NCBI RefSeq assembly: GCF_047948215.1 | Contig: NC_134460.1 | Span: 15,311,501-15,375,500 of the forward strand | Origin: Lycorma delicatula | Lineage: Eukaryota > Arthropoda > Insecta > Hemiptera > Fulgoridae | Length of the DNA: 64,000 nt | Direction of reading: 5' to 3' | In this document: one piece after another, positions 32,331 through 43,682 of the stretch | How positions within the stretch are numbered: position 1 is the first letter of the stretch | Layout: every line of letters begins with the position of its first letter | Program-made: the position numbers and the translations under genes | The notes under the pieces: model-generated | Seen by the model: the letters and a program-made list of their open reading frames with translations, nothing else | Databases searched by the model: none | Told to the model about the DNA's origin: nothing

Positions 32331-33854
32331 ATTTTCCATACCCAAGCTTTCATCCGCTTCAGAAAAAACAGTTCCTCTGCATCAATCCATCTTAGATAGA
32401 GAGTAACGGTCTACTAGGAGGTGATGTCTTTCTTACGGGTATGATGCGTTTAAATCAACTGAGGTACTAGAGATACCATTCAGATTTGCTTTCTCTGAGA
32501 ATAATGATGCTCACCTTCTTTTAGATTGGCGTAAGTTTAATTTTTTAATTTGCCAATAACCAAGTAAATCTTTACAAATTTAGTTCAGAGAAAATTGATA
32601 ATTAAAGTCAATAAAATTTTTAAAACTCAATTTTTTGAAAATCAAACAAAGAGGTTCTAAAAATTTATAGAGCGTTTGTAAAGCATTGACTTTTAGACAA
32701 GAAAACTACGCAAAACCTAGATTAAATTTTCATACCTATGTTTAAATGAATGTTTTTTTAAAATTATTTTCATCAGTGGAATTGAGTATAACAGAAATTC
32801 CTTAAAGCTCTGCGTATAATTTCGCTATAATAATCCAGTATTAAGCAAGATAACGACAAAAAAATTTTCAAATTTGTATTGAGATTAACTTTTTATTTAA
32901 AATATCTTTTTTCTACCTTATCTGGAACAATAATACGACTGGATCATCTTAGAAGAAGTTCCTGTATTTTTTAAATCGGTCCTTTTGGTAAAGGTATGTC
33001 TTGAATATACGTAAAAAAATATGCACGGGTCGAATTGAAAACTTCCTGCTTTTATTGAAGCGGTTAGAAAATAATAGCTTCATATTTTTAATTTATTAAA
33101 TATTAATATTTTAAATTTTTTAAATAGCTGAGTTTGATCTTAACAACTTTATGTTGTATCTTAAAGATGCTTCCTACTAAAAAGTGATCAAGATGTGCGT
33201 TGAAAACAACTCAGTATCCTTGCCTGTGGCTCAAAAAGTTGAAATTTTTGTTGGTTTTTATTCAGTGCAAATAAATATGATTTGAGATTAGCTTAATGAT
33301 TTTACAGAATGTAATGTTGAATTTTCAGAACTAAAATATCGTGATTTTTTTAGATTTGAAATTGTTCAAATTTTTTAGCGCCTTTGAAATTCTTATCGCC
33401 ATTTCCGGTTTTGAGAATTTCACCATTATTGATTTTTTTATAGTTTCAATATTTATTTACAATCGTTTACATAGTAGAGAAACCTTAAGTAAATCTGATC
33501 ATACGCAAACATTTGGTAGAAGATAACCATCCAAATTCCACAATAATTACAGGTAGTATCAAAACTTGTGAGGAAAGTTCAACACTATAAATCTAATATC
33601 AGTACAGGCCGAACAACAATGAACCGAAAAAAGAAGGAAGAGATAAATACTGAGAAAGAAAAAATAAAATATAAAGTAAACTGAAAACCTTAAAGAGAGT
33701 AAGTGTAAATAGAAATAGAACACTCAACAGGGTGCGTTAACATAAATAACATAAACGCTTCATAAATCAGATAATCATAATGTAACCAATATTACAGTTA
33801 GCATTACTTCATAATCATATCACAAATCAAATAATTATAAATCATATGGAGTTA
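32331..33854. other. AT-rich region, no gene seen
   Basis: No recognised coding sequence. May contain further unreadable LINE remains at its left edge and the 3' untranslated part of the jockey-like element at its right edge. Confidence 0.4.
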
Positions 33855-33861
33855 CTAAGGT

Positions 33862-35250
33862 CTAGTACGTGTAGTTTTTACCTCCCGACATCCTCACTGT
33901 TGTGTCCAATATCTTAAAGGCTAAGTTGTTCATGCGGTTGTTTAATTGTAGTTCATACTTAGAACTGAAGCGTTTTATCTCTTTCGGGACGCAACGTAAA
34001 CCCAAACATTCATGGATCTCAATATGTTTCGGAGACCACGACTCCTCTGTGATACACCTCACCAATTTTCTGGAAACCTTGTAATATTTCGACATTGCTC
34101 TTGCTTGTTTTCTTCGTATTTCAATAGTATAACTCTAAACCGATTTCAGGACTGCTAAGTGCAATAACAGTTTATTAGATAACGATAATTACTGGGACCT
34201 CCTTCCCAGCAAACAGAACATTTCCTAAAACTTGACGTTTAATTGTTTCCTCTTTTCTCGAACGTGAATCTTCATTCATCGATTTAGGATGACGATCCAG
34301 GTGAAGGCCCAGGTACTTTACGCTGATGATATGCGTGATCAAAACGCCATCCTGATTGACACGAGGACAGTTTTATCTGTTCGTAACAAACGTCACGCGA
34401 CTCGGCTTCGTTAGGTCGATCCTTATCTCCATTTTTCCAGCCTCCTGTTGACTTGATCTAATATAGATTGCGGAATAGCCGGGGCCATAGTTGGGTCCCT
34501 TTAAGTCCATCAGGGCTGGGAACGGGGGGTGTGGTGTGGTGACCGGAAGCGTCACAAGGCGGGGTCTTCCCCTACGGGGTTGGGATGGGTCCATTGGACT
34601 TTGAGGGCAAAAAGATGACTTCCGTTTAAGCCAATAATGGCTATGAACGGAGGGGGTAGTGCGCCAACCGGACATGTCACAAGGCGGGCGTTCTTCTCCC
34701 TCGAGGGGAAATTGTGATGGGTCCGTTTGGACAGCCAGAATAGCCTCGTCAACGAAAGAAGTAATGGTGATGTATCCGCATTGAAGATGGAGTATAGCAC
34801 AGGTTCCGTAACTGAGTCTTGAGGTACGCCTGATTTAGTGTCGAAGAACGTAGACGGCTCTTGGCTATACTTAACCTGGAAACAAATCCGTTCAGGTAGC
34901 TACGCAGAAATAGGAAATACGACTGACGGAGACACGTTTTTAACTCGTATAGTAGACTAGGCAGCCGTACTTCATCAAAGGCCTATTGGACGTCCAGAAA
35001 GGCAGCCGAAGTCAATGCGTCGCTCAGCAGTGGAGTGGCTCCAACGAAAACCAAATTGATAATCAGGAACGAGAATCCTTCCTCTAGAATAGACCGCAGT
35101 GTCCAAAGGAACAATCTTACAAGTACCCTTGACAACACAAGTTACAAACTTATTGGCTTTACAATGATATGTGACGCGCCGGCTTTCCAGGGTTTGGAAT
35201 CATAACCGTTTGCGAGACTCAAATCCATCGGAAAGTACGTCATCCTTAGT
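33862..35250 (-). pseudogene. Jockey-like LINE pol, decayed and internally rearranged
   Basis: Minus-strand order from 35250 to 33862: AFLDVQ-AFDEVRLPSLLYELKTCL (palm A), GVPQDSVTEPVLYSIFNADT (the usual GVPQGSVLGP altered), TSFVDEAILAVQTDP in place of the catalytic FADD, then KMEIRIDLTKPSRVTFVTNR, SVKYLGLHLDRHPKS and KRKQLNVKF, and finally SKYYKVSRKLVRCITEESWSPKHIE with KEIKRFSSKYELQLNNRMNNLAFKILD. These match the jockey clade C-terminal layout. Catalytic residues are lost and several segments are deleted. A GC-rich tandem repeat sits inside it at 34495-34731. Confidence 0.7.
34495..34731 (+). repeat. Two diverged copies of a GC-rich unit inside the jockey-like pol
   Basis: Two successive units (about 34495-34586 and 34587-34727) share GAACGGRGG..., ACCGGA, GTCACAAGGCGGG and a TTCYCC...GATGGGTCC end. 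A related single unit occurs at 55380-55470. They separate the QTDP and KMEIRID segments of the pol frame, so they represent an insertion with internal duplication. Confidence 0.6.
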
Positions 35251-37409
35251 ATATACCGTTAAATAGATGCTTTACGTACCGGATGGCTGTGGGAAGAAAC
35301 AGGGCAGCATCTTATTAGTAACTAGATCAAAACCTAGGACCTTCTTCGCATTTCCCTCCTTTCTGATTCCATCACAAATCATACGATTTTCCTCTTTCTT
35401 TTATATACATTACAGATATCTTAATTTAAAAAAAAAAATATTTTTATTTAGGCAATTGTGATGGCAGCCTAGACATAGAAAACTTGTGTACTAGACTTCG
35501 TTTAAGATGATCGGAAAGATACCAAATTTCTTGTAGAAAGTTTTATCTTTTGTATTTATTTATATTTCGTTTTAGTAAAATAACATTCGAAAGAAAAAAT
35601 AGCTAATAACCGTGCCTGATTTTTTATAGGGCTGCTATTTTACCTAAATTTGGATTAGAAAAAGAGCAAATTACCTTATAAAAAAAAGGGGGAAAAAGTG
35701 GAACACGTGTGCGTGCGCAGTTATGTAATGAAACAGTAAAAAACAAAATTGCTTTAAAACATTATTGGTCAGAATTTTCCAAGCGTAGGAAAAAAAAGAA
35801 GTCTGGACTGCGTAGGGAATTCCTTATGTCATCCTTTGATCCGGAAATTCTTCTCGACACAAAAAGCGTTTTCTTTTTCCTTGACGTTAGGGACTAGCTA
35901 AGGCTGTGCACATAAAATATATTCGAGAACCTTCTTTCTCAGCTTGTTCCCATTAAATTCATCAGATGTGACCAGAATATAAGTAAGCGTTACGTTATTA
36001 CATCTTATTTACCGAAGGTGAAATTGTATTATACTGTTGAATGTGACCGTGTAAATTACTCCACTTTTTTCTTCATTTAATTATTTACACCTAAAAACAT
36101 GACAAACGGTTAGAACTATTTTCTCGTGTTTTATATATTTTGTTCTATTAAAAAAGAGGGTTGTGGTGAATGTGTGTTACGTGCGCGCGCGCGCGCGCAA
36201 CACACACACACATATACACACGTGTGTGTATTTATTTGCTGAACTGTGTGGATTAATTGAATTTATTAACTTGTATACATACCAGTTGGAATATTATATA
36301 ATGTTATTATTAAAATTATCTTTATTTCTTTTAAGGTAACCAATCTTATATTTACTAAATTATACAACTCGTTACTTGCATAACATGTGGCTTATAATTA
36401 TTTTAAATGCACGACATTAAAAAAACTCATTCGTACATTATTTACCACAACGCACAATTTTTTTTTTGATTGTTCAAGAAATTACCTTGGCGTTTTACCG
36501 CATTGTTATATTCCAGTTTTCGTAAAATTCAAAGTCTACTTTATTTGAATATATAAATGATTACAAAAATATTTTGTATGGTTTATTGCAGGAAATAATT
36601 TGATCTTTATGATGTACGAGTATATGTAGAAATTAATGTTTCTAATGGAGCAGACTTATATTTTAGCGAAATCAAATTTTTAGAAAATTCCATACGAAAA
36701 TTGATTAAAACTCTATTTAAAAACAAGAAGATCTGCTTTTTTGAATATTTTTTTTCTAAAATTCACTCATAGGATTTAAATAATAAAAACAACTGTCCCT
36801 GCAAGATATAGAAAGGAATACTCATTTGAAATTTCAAATAAGTTTATGTGAACATTTTACGTTATCTGTTTCTCTTTAATGTTCATCGCTTGAAATTTTT
36901 TAAATAAAATTGATCCGGTGGTTTAGCAATTATAATTTTAATTATGTCTAAACAGACAGCGAAACGCTTCCTGTCTTCTATTTGCTGAAAAAAATTATTT
37001 CAATCATCTACCGATAAAAGTTACCGCTTGGTATTTTCTATGAAATAGGTTGTATCTGAAGAACAGTTTATCAAACTTTTCATATGTGAATTATGTAAGT
37101 TTTTTAATTGTTGTTGCCGGAGTCGTACGGTTTATCTTTTGTAGACAGCGATTTAGCGAAGATGTTCAAAAGGTTAAGCCAAAAATAACGATATGCTTTC
37201 TGTTTAAGCTTTATTAACTACCCGATAAAGTTAAACTGATAATTTAATCGATTTCAAACGGTTATTAAATTTAATTTAAAACAACGGTAATAAAATCGTT
37301 CGTTTCAGTCAAGCGGTTTATTAGTTTTAAATGACCATCGGTACAAACTTACATTAAAAATACTTTTTGTGTTAATCGTTTTTTGTAACTTTTGTAACTA
37401 CAAGTAAAA
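35251..37409. other. AT-rich region with a (GC)n/(CA)n microsatellite
   Basis: 36180-36228 is a compound simple repeat: (GC)n at about 36184-36198 followed by (CA)n and (TG)n. Otherwise no gene or repeat recognised. Small frames at 35267-35461 and 35709-35897 show no domain. Confidence 0.45.
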
Positions 37410-37520
37410 TTCGTTTTAAGTTCTAATATTAGAACTTAAAACGAACATACGACATATTAAAACGAACATACGAACTTAAAGTTTTAAGTTCGACATACGA
37501 ACTTAAAACGACATATTTTA
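37410..37520. repeat. Palindrome cluster
   Basis: 37410-37445 is a perfect 36-bp palindrome (18-bp arms, no loop) centred on CTAATATTAG. Shuffled copies of its pieces follow (GAACATACGA, GAACTTAAA, GTTTTAAGTTCG) up to about 37520. Likely the product of template switching at a hairpin. Confidence 0.75.
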
Positions 37521-38282
37521 TTACCTGTTTATGCTTTATCGGTTATTTATTGTTATATTGTGGAAAAATAATTATACGTGAAAAAATTACCTAAGATTTC
37601 TTTGTTTGGGTGGGGGTAATTTTTAATGAGGTTTATTGTAAAATTATCATTATACTTTAAATAAACAAAAAAAAGTTAAAAAAAATTCAAAAAATGGTGC
37701 TTTTTAAATTTTTTCAGCTCCTCCACCTCCAAAATCATCTTCCAAGAAAACGGTTTGATTTTTCTACTTTATTATATTAACTGGAAAAATATCACTAAAA
37801 AATGAACAACCAAAAAAAGTTACTTAAGCTCACTTTTTTGAAGGCGGGGATGAATGATAATGAAATTTTATTGTAAAATTAATACTAAAAGTTTATTTAA
37901 ACTTATTTTAACATTTAATAATATTAAAAGTTTAAATAAACCCAAAAATACTTTGAAAAATTAAAAAATTCGATATTTTTAACTTTTGATCGGCTTCCCC
38001 ACCACCAATTTTGCCCGAAACGTATTTCTTAGGTCGCTTGCACTTCTCCTACTATGCCTATCAAGACATTAAAAAAAATCGGTTAAAAACCATCTGTTAA
38101 ATAAAATGATAGCATTTATCGATTTTTGGTGAAGCGGGAATGTAAGGCATTCATTTTTTTTAACGGTAAGATAAGCATGTACGCATGTACTGAGCTTAAT
38201 ATAAAGTGGAATTATGCTTGAAAAACTCTGAGAAAATTGACCCCCAAAAAAACTCCTGTTACCGCCTAGAAATATTGACCCT

Positions 38283-38777
38283 TTCTTTTTTCTGTTTCCT
38301 GTTTAGCCTCCGGTAATTACCGTTCAGATAATACTTCAGAGGATGAATGAGGATGATATGTATGAGTGTGAATGAAGTGTAAGGGGGTTGGTCTAGTGGT
38401 GAACGCGTCTTCCCAAATCAGCTGATTTGGAAGTCGAGAGTTCCAGCGTTCAAGTCCTAGTAAAGCCAGCTATTTTTACATGGACTTAAATACTAGATCG
38501 TGGATACCGGTGTTCTTTAGTGGTTGGGTTTCAATTAACCACACATCTCAGGTACGGTCGAACTGAGAATGTACAAGACTACACTTCATTCACACTCATA
38601 CATATCATCCTCGTTCATCTTCTGAAGTATTATCTAAACGGTAGTTACCGGAGGCTAAACAGGAAAAAGAAAGAAAGTCTTGCACAGTCTCAGTTCGACC
38701 GTTCCTGAGATGTGTGGTTAATTGAAACCCAACCGCGAAAGAACACCGGTATCCACGATCTAGTAAATATTGACCCT
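38283..38777 (-). mobile_element. tRNA-derived SINE, copy D1 (5'-truncated, split by another SINE)
   Basis: Two pieces of one reverse-oriented SINE, 38293-38382 (3' part) and 38676-38766 (middle part), are collinear once the forward SINE between them is removed. The whole is bounded by an exact 13-bp TSD, AAATATTGACCCT (38270-38282 and 38765-38777, the last bases overlapping the SINE end). The tRNA head is missing (5' truncation). Confidence 0.88.
38383..38675 (+). mobile_element. tRNA-derived SINE, copy D2 (full-length, nested)
   Basis: Best-preserved copy. Box A TGGTCTAGTGGT at 38389-38400 and box B GTTCAAGTCC at 38448-38457. Between them is a perfect 18-bp palindrome, CCAAATCAGCTGATTTGG (38413-38430), in place of a normal anticodon arm. 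The body and (AAAG)n tail follow. It lies head-to-head inside copy D1, so it inserted later. No clear TSD at this junction. Confidence 0.9.
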
Positions 38778-39020
38778 AAAATTATTTTTCCAACAAATTG
38801 CCCCGTACACAACCTCTATCTGTACAGAATCTCACAAAAATCTGTTTATCCAGTCAAAATTTATTTAGCTTCAGACATGTCAACTGGTACGTACATAGGT
38901 ACGAACTTACCAACATTACTCTTACTTTTTTTGTTTTTTTTTGGGGGGTTTTTGAGTCATGAAACATTGAGAAGTACAAAAGAACCCGTACCCCATTTTT
39001 TGACTGATTATCAGATTTTC

Positions 39021-40234
39021 CTGTTTGCAGCATAATTCTAGATCTATGATGCCAGCAAAGTAATAAATAAAGTATATATATCTGTGCCAGCAAAGTGATA
39101 AAATATATATAATTACTTTTTTAATCATTATTTTATTCATATGTGTCCATTCGCTCATTTTTTTTCCTATAAAATGGAAATACACTGTATTCAACGCGTA
39201 GCGTGACTAATAATAATAATGAATAATTCCTAAAAGAATATTTTAACGATGGCATTATTATTAACTGTCAAAAACCGATGCTGCATCTGACATAAATTTC
39301 CAGTTTTATTGAATATATTATGCACAAATTGTTTTGACTTTACGTAATGTCACATATCATTGGTTTTGATTTATAATTATTTATTAACGATTTTTTTTGT
39401 ATATTAAATAACAGTAAATGGTATACAGTCAGCGAATTTGAGAATGTTTGTGTATATTTAAAATAAATAATTGCTATAGATAAAACTTATAACTTTTTGG
39501 GGGGGGGGATGGTACCATATATTGAATATTTTCGTCTACTACGCATGAGTTGCAAGAGTGGCTTTTACCCATTTTCTTGAACTGAGATATGGGGGGCCGA
39601 GTAAGGTCGGCTTGCTTCGTTTCGTCGACACCGTGACTCGGAACAAGGGTAGTTTTCTCGTCCGTTCAGTCTCATTTTGAATTTGTTTTTATGTTTTTTT
39701 ACCTGAATCTTTCGTGTTATTATATAGGATTTCGATGATTTTTTTTTGCGTTTATAAGTTGCTTGTACTGTCTCATGCGGCGTGACATATCCATATCATT
39801 GGGTGTAGGATATTATGGCGCGAGACATATTTATGTCGCTTGAATATTGTAATCTTATTATTATCAAGTGTAATTCCTATCGTTGTATCATTGCACTTTC
39901 TTATTAGTCGGATAGTGTACGCAAGTACGCGGGTCAAGTATGCGAATGCATTTTCATCGGTGGATCTCTGTTCCAGTTCTTGAGCAAGTTACGATAAATA
40001 ATCATAGCCCGCATGTCTCACGTTGTTTTTGTGCTAAGACGTTGTTTTTGTGGACAGCTTGTAGTTTTAGATAATTGTGTTCCGTTGTTACTTTTTCACG
40101 TATACTAATTGTGTCTCATTTGTATTTTTTTGTGTCCGAAAATGTATTTCAGTTGCTTTTATTGAAGGTAAACTGAGGTTATCGCGCGATATAAAAAAAC
40201 AAAAAAAAAAGAGGTGTAAAAATGTATGGCACCT
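39021..40234. other. No gene recognised; mixed AT-rich and GC-richer DNA
   Basis: 39480-40070 is less AT-rich and includes a G-run (39501-39510) and imperfect repeats of GACATAT-CATT/GACATATTTATG. It leads directly into repeat G and may be the 5' part of a longer element, but no coding domain is visible. Confidence 0.4.
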
Positions 40235-40665
40235 GGGGTCGAAACATGGAGGTCGTGTAGGACCAAAGAAATAGCCTTTCTGCTGAGGACGTCTTGGCTC
40301 AACCACACACACAAGAGTGGCTAGCTCGGGTGTTTCCGATGACGCATTAAGGACTCTCATAGTGTGAGAGGCGGGGAGATATGAGTGGAACATATCCGGA
40401 CCATGAGTAGGATTCGGCTGGGAAGGGTAGCCCTCCTGGGGAGGGGTCTCGGCATTCCAGAAGGGACGGTCGGGATATTCTTATGATCCAGAGGGGACCC
40501 CGATGGGTGGCCTGTAAGAGCCCTAAGCTCTTACTAAGCCCTAAGGGGCCCTCTTACTAGGCCCTAAGCCCTAAGGGGAGCGCTTCAACGCCAAGACACA
40601 TGGGCGCTATTGACGCAACGCGTTTTTAGGCGATTACCGGTCGTCCCCATGCTGTTTAAAAAAAG
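40235..40665 (+). repeat. GC-rich dispersed repeat G, copy 2
   Basis: Shares GGGGTCGAAACATGG, CAAGAGTGGCTAG, CCGATGACGCATTA and the end TTTTAGGCGATTACCGGTCG with 61842-62260. It contains a local scrambled duplication of CCTAAGCTCTTAC/CCCTAAGGGG at 40508-40580. No conserved reading frame. Confidence 0.65.
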
Positions 40666-40696
40666 GATAGAAAAAAATGTTTCTTCAACTGAAACC

Positions 40697-40985
40697 CACC
40701 GGGTCGGTCTAGCGGTGAACAAGTCTTCCCAAATTAGCCGATTTGGAAATCGAGCGTTCCAGCCCTAGAAAGGCAGTTACGATTACACGGATTTGAATAC
40801 TAGATCGTGGATCGGTATCCACGATGTTCGTTGGTAGTTGGGTTTAAATTAACCGCACATCTCAGAAACGATCGATCTGAGACTGTATAAGTTTTCACTT
40901 CATTTACACTCATAAATATCCTTAATCAACCTCTGAAGTAATCCCTGACGGTAATTCCCGGAGGCTAAACAGGAAAAAAGGAAGA
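40697..40985 (+). mobile_element. tRNA-derived SINE, copy E
   Basis: Full-length but diverged: head TCGGTCTAGCGGTGAAC, the palindromic arm decayed (CAAATTAGCCGATTTG), body GATCGTGGATCGG with a small duplication, and tail TAAACAGGAAAAAAGGAAG. Lies about 50 bp downstream of repeat G. Confidence 0.85.
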
Positions 40986-41475
40986 ATTTTTTGAACTTAT
41001 ATATGCGGTATCCTATAACTGTATTCGGTTAGCTTATATACTGAAGAATAAGGAAACGTTGCGTTTGTGTTAATAATTTCGTCATGAGCTATTGAGTCAC
41101 GTGCCTTGTATCAGTGCCGTTTCACAACGCGGCTATATCTATATACAACACTATAATCGTGTCTCGTATATTAGTCACCGTATAATTAATTTTTCGTATA
41201 GTAGTCATGTAATCAAACGTTTATATAACGTTATGTTTTCTCAATTCTATTAAAACCTTCATATTTTCATACGTTCGCTCTTTTGTTCTCGTATTCAATT
41301 TTTGTGTTTCTGTAACATACGAGTAATTTACTTTAATGTTGTTTAAATAATGTAGTGCAAATTTTTAAAGTTTACTGCGTGTAGTATATTCCTAATTTGT
41401 GTCTGTAAGACTTGAGTTGTACCGTTATTTTGACACCATGTCTGATATCGATTAGGATGGTAATATGTACGATTA
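40986..41475. other. Probable 5' region of the split transposase element
   Basis: No gene of its own. AT-rich sequence leading into the N-terminal piece of a Tc1/IS630-like transposase at 41476. Terminal inverted repeats were not located. Confidence 0.35.
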
Positions 41476-41620
41476 TTGATATCCCTTCCGAAAAAAAGGC
41501 TGCGAAAAAAGCCCTTAAGTCGTGCGGAAAAACACATAATTTTAAATACTTACAAAAGAAACTTGCAGTGTAATCCAACGACGTTGATTTCGGATGTCGT
41601 TAATAAACAATTAACTAAGT
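41476..41620 (+). pseudogene. Tc1/IS630-like transposase, N-terminal piece
   Basis: Encodes PKKRLRKKPLSRAEKHIILN then TYKRNLQCNPTTLISDVVNKQLTK. This reads as the first helix-turn-helix region of an IS630/Tc1-like DDE transposase seen in many insects (S-AEK--ILN-Y-----NP-----DVV). The frame then runs into the R1-like insertion. Its C-terminal part resumes at 43683. Confidence 0.6.
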
Positions 41621-41639
41621 GGAGACTCATCACTTGCCT

Positions 41640-43680
41640 CATCATCTGCCTCTTTCCACGGAAATCTTTAGTAAAAGGCGAAAGATTTACACGAAATGAA
41701 AAGCGACCAGAGTATCTTGCCAGAGTATGTTGCCAGCCATGGATTAGAAAACAAAACATTTCCAGGAATCTGGAAGGAATCTAGGGTGGTGTTTATCCCA
41801 AAAGGCACAAATGAGAATGGAGAACCTTTATACAGACCATTGAGTCTTTTAAATACCATGGCGAAGGTAGTGGAGAAGATGCTCCCTGGCCGAATCTTTA
41901 AGGAACTTGAGGAAGGAATAGGCATTAGTGAAAATCAGTTTGGATTCATGAAGGGTCGTTCGACGATACAGGCGGCGACAAAGGTGATCGACTGGGCTAA
42001 GGATACTAGGAGCGGCACATGGAGAACGAGGCGTATTCCCCTATTCATAGCTTTAGATGTAAAAAATGCATTCGGTTCTATTAAGTGGGAATCAATAAAT
42101 AGGGCATTAGTGGAAAAAGGTATCAGTCCTTATTTAAGAAGGCAGATAGGGGAATACCTCTCAAATAGAGAATGCTTGGTGGAGACGCAGAGCGAGTGCC
42201 TACGTTTCAATATTTATGGCGGTGTGCCACAGGGGTCTGTACTGGGACCCTTACTCTGGATACTGGCCTTCGATGGGATATTAAGACTAGACTATCAGGA
42301 TGGGGTACAAGTAATTGCCTATGCCGATGACCTGGCGATACTCATCAAGGGTAAAACAACTGTCGATGTACAAGAGAGTGCTAACAACACGTTACGGACG
42401 ATAGATAATTGGTTGAAAGAGAGGGGACTCCAGCTGGCAATAGAAAAATGTAAATATATTATGTTCACAGGGAAGAGGATTTTAGACCGTCCGGCCATCC
42501 AAATTGGAAACCAACAAATAACAGAGGTCGAAAACATTAAATACCTGGGTGTGACTTATGAGAGGAATTGCCGGTTCACCCAGCATATAATAGACATATG
42601 TGCCAAAGGTGAACAGATGACTAAGAATTTGAATATAATAATGTCTTCGCAGAGAGCTCCAATACCCACTAAGCGAAGGGCGATAGCGTCCACAGTGACA
42701 TCTATGATGTTATATGCAGTACCAGTGTGGTGGCACTCAGTCAGGGTTAAAAGAAATTTGAACAGACTGGTTAGTACTCATAGGAGGCTGTTGCTGGGGG
42801 TTGTTTCAGCTTACAGGACGGTCTCCTATGAGGCGTTGTGCGTGTTGTCTGGGGTGCCACCAATAGACTTAATGGCCCTAAATAGAATCGAAAGGGCGCA
42901 AGGCCTCGAAGCAAATGAAGCAAAGATAGACTTAGACATAGATGGCAGGAGGATGGACCAGCCAGAGGCACGAAGGAGCTGATTCCAGATCTTACACTAT
43001 GGTTAGACAGGGAACATGGTGAGTTAAATTATCATATCACCCAGTTTTTTACAGGTCATGGCAATTTCAATGAGTACCTCCATCGTGTTGGAAGAAGGCC
43101 AGGTCCAGAATGTATGTACTGTGAGAGAATTGACAATGCAGAACACACATTTTTCTTCTGCGAGAGGGCAATTAAAAGGAGGAACTGTGGCATAATAGGT
43201 ATGAGCCCAGCAGAGGTCCTAGAGCACATTTTGAGGAGCGAAATAAACTGGAAGAAGGTTACGGAATTTATAGTAGCAGTATTAACAGAGAAGGATATAG
43301 ATGAAAGGCGACTAGGTTACTAGTGTAGAATAGGGTAGGGTGGACAGCCTCAGTGGTGAGAGATGGCACGCTGAGGTATGTCGTTCTCAGTGATCCACTG
43401 AGGACTCCAAGGGTTTAGATAGGTTCCGATGAAGAAGAAGAGTAAGAAAAGACCCGGTGCCACGTTACGGCTATTTGAGGTATGTCGTGGTTTCCAAATG
43501 GGCAAACAGAAAATCACTCAAAAGAGCTGACACCGGCGAGCCGACCTGCCATGCCGGACGTTCAGCCGGTAGGCGGAGAGGCTCGTTAGAGTTTACCAGA
43601 CACTCCCCTGGGTGGCGCAATACCAACCAGTCGGACCGGCACAGGGGAGTAGAGTGAAAAAAAAAAAAAAAAAAAAAAAA
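41640..43680 (+). mobile_element. R1-clade-like LINE inserted in a DNA transposase
   Basis: The RT frame starts close to 41700, and the 3' end has a 9-bp perfect stem (43602-43610 with 43642-43650) followed by a poly(A) run to about 43682. Upstream and downstream sequence are the two halves of one transposase. 5'-truncated (no endonuclease or ORF1). The exact 5' junction and TSD could not be fixed by eye. Confidence 0.85.
41696..43323 (+). pseudogene. R1-like reverse transcriptase, one frameshift
   Basis: Frame 41696-42982 contains the RT domain: FIPKGTNENGEPLYRPLSLL (residues 34-53), QFGFMKGRST (81-90), ALDVKNAFGS (119-128), GGVPQGSVLGP (175-185), catalytic YADD (209-212), KYLGVTYERN, and the clade hallmark SAYRTVSYEALCVLSG with VPPIDL. 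A frameshift near 42950 moves the rest (LIPDLTLWLDREHGELNYHI, TGHGNFNEYLHRVG, and the finger CMYC...AEHTFFFC) into another frame ending at 43323. The first 10 or so residues may be flanking. All catalytic motifs are intact, so decay is recent. Confidence 0.85.
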
Positions 43681-43682
43681 AA

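Larger units (their letters stand above)
37560..39020 (+). repeat. Unclassified AT-rich dispersed repeat X, copy 3 (interrupted)
   Basis: Longest copy of the family also seen at 18240-18860 and 8785-9480 (reverse). The left part shows two tandem variants of about 240 bp (about 37600 and about 37845, each with a GGGG... ATGA...TTTATTGTAAAATTA core). Two SINEs interrupt it at 38283-38777. It ends near CCCCATTTTTTGACTGAT, a sequence shared with copy 2. Confidence 0.6.

Noticed and set aside
39501..39510. G-run as a functional quadruplex; likewise the G-run at 63931
   Set aside because: Single homopolymer G-runs without spaced G-tracts. May even be sequencing or assembly noise.
41696..43323. Considered as a site-specific R1 in rDNA
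   Set aside because: Flanks are a transposase remnant, not 28S rRNA sequence.
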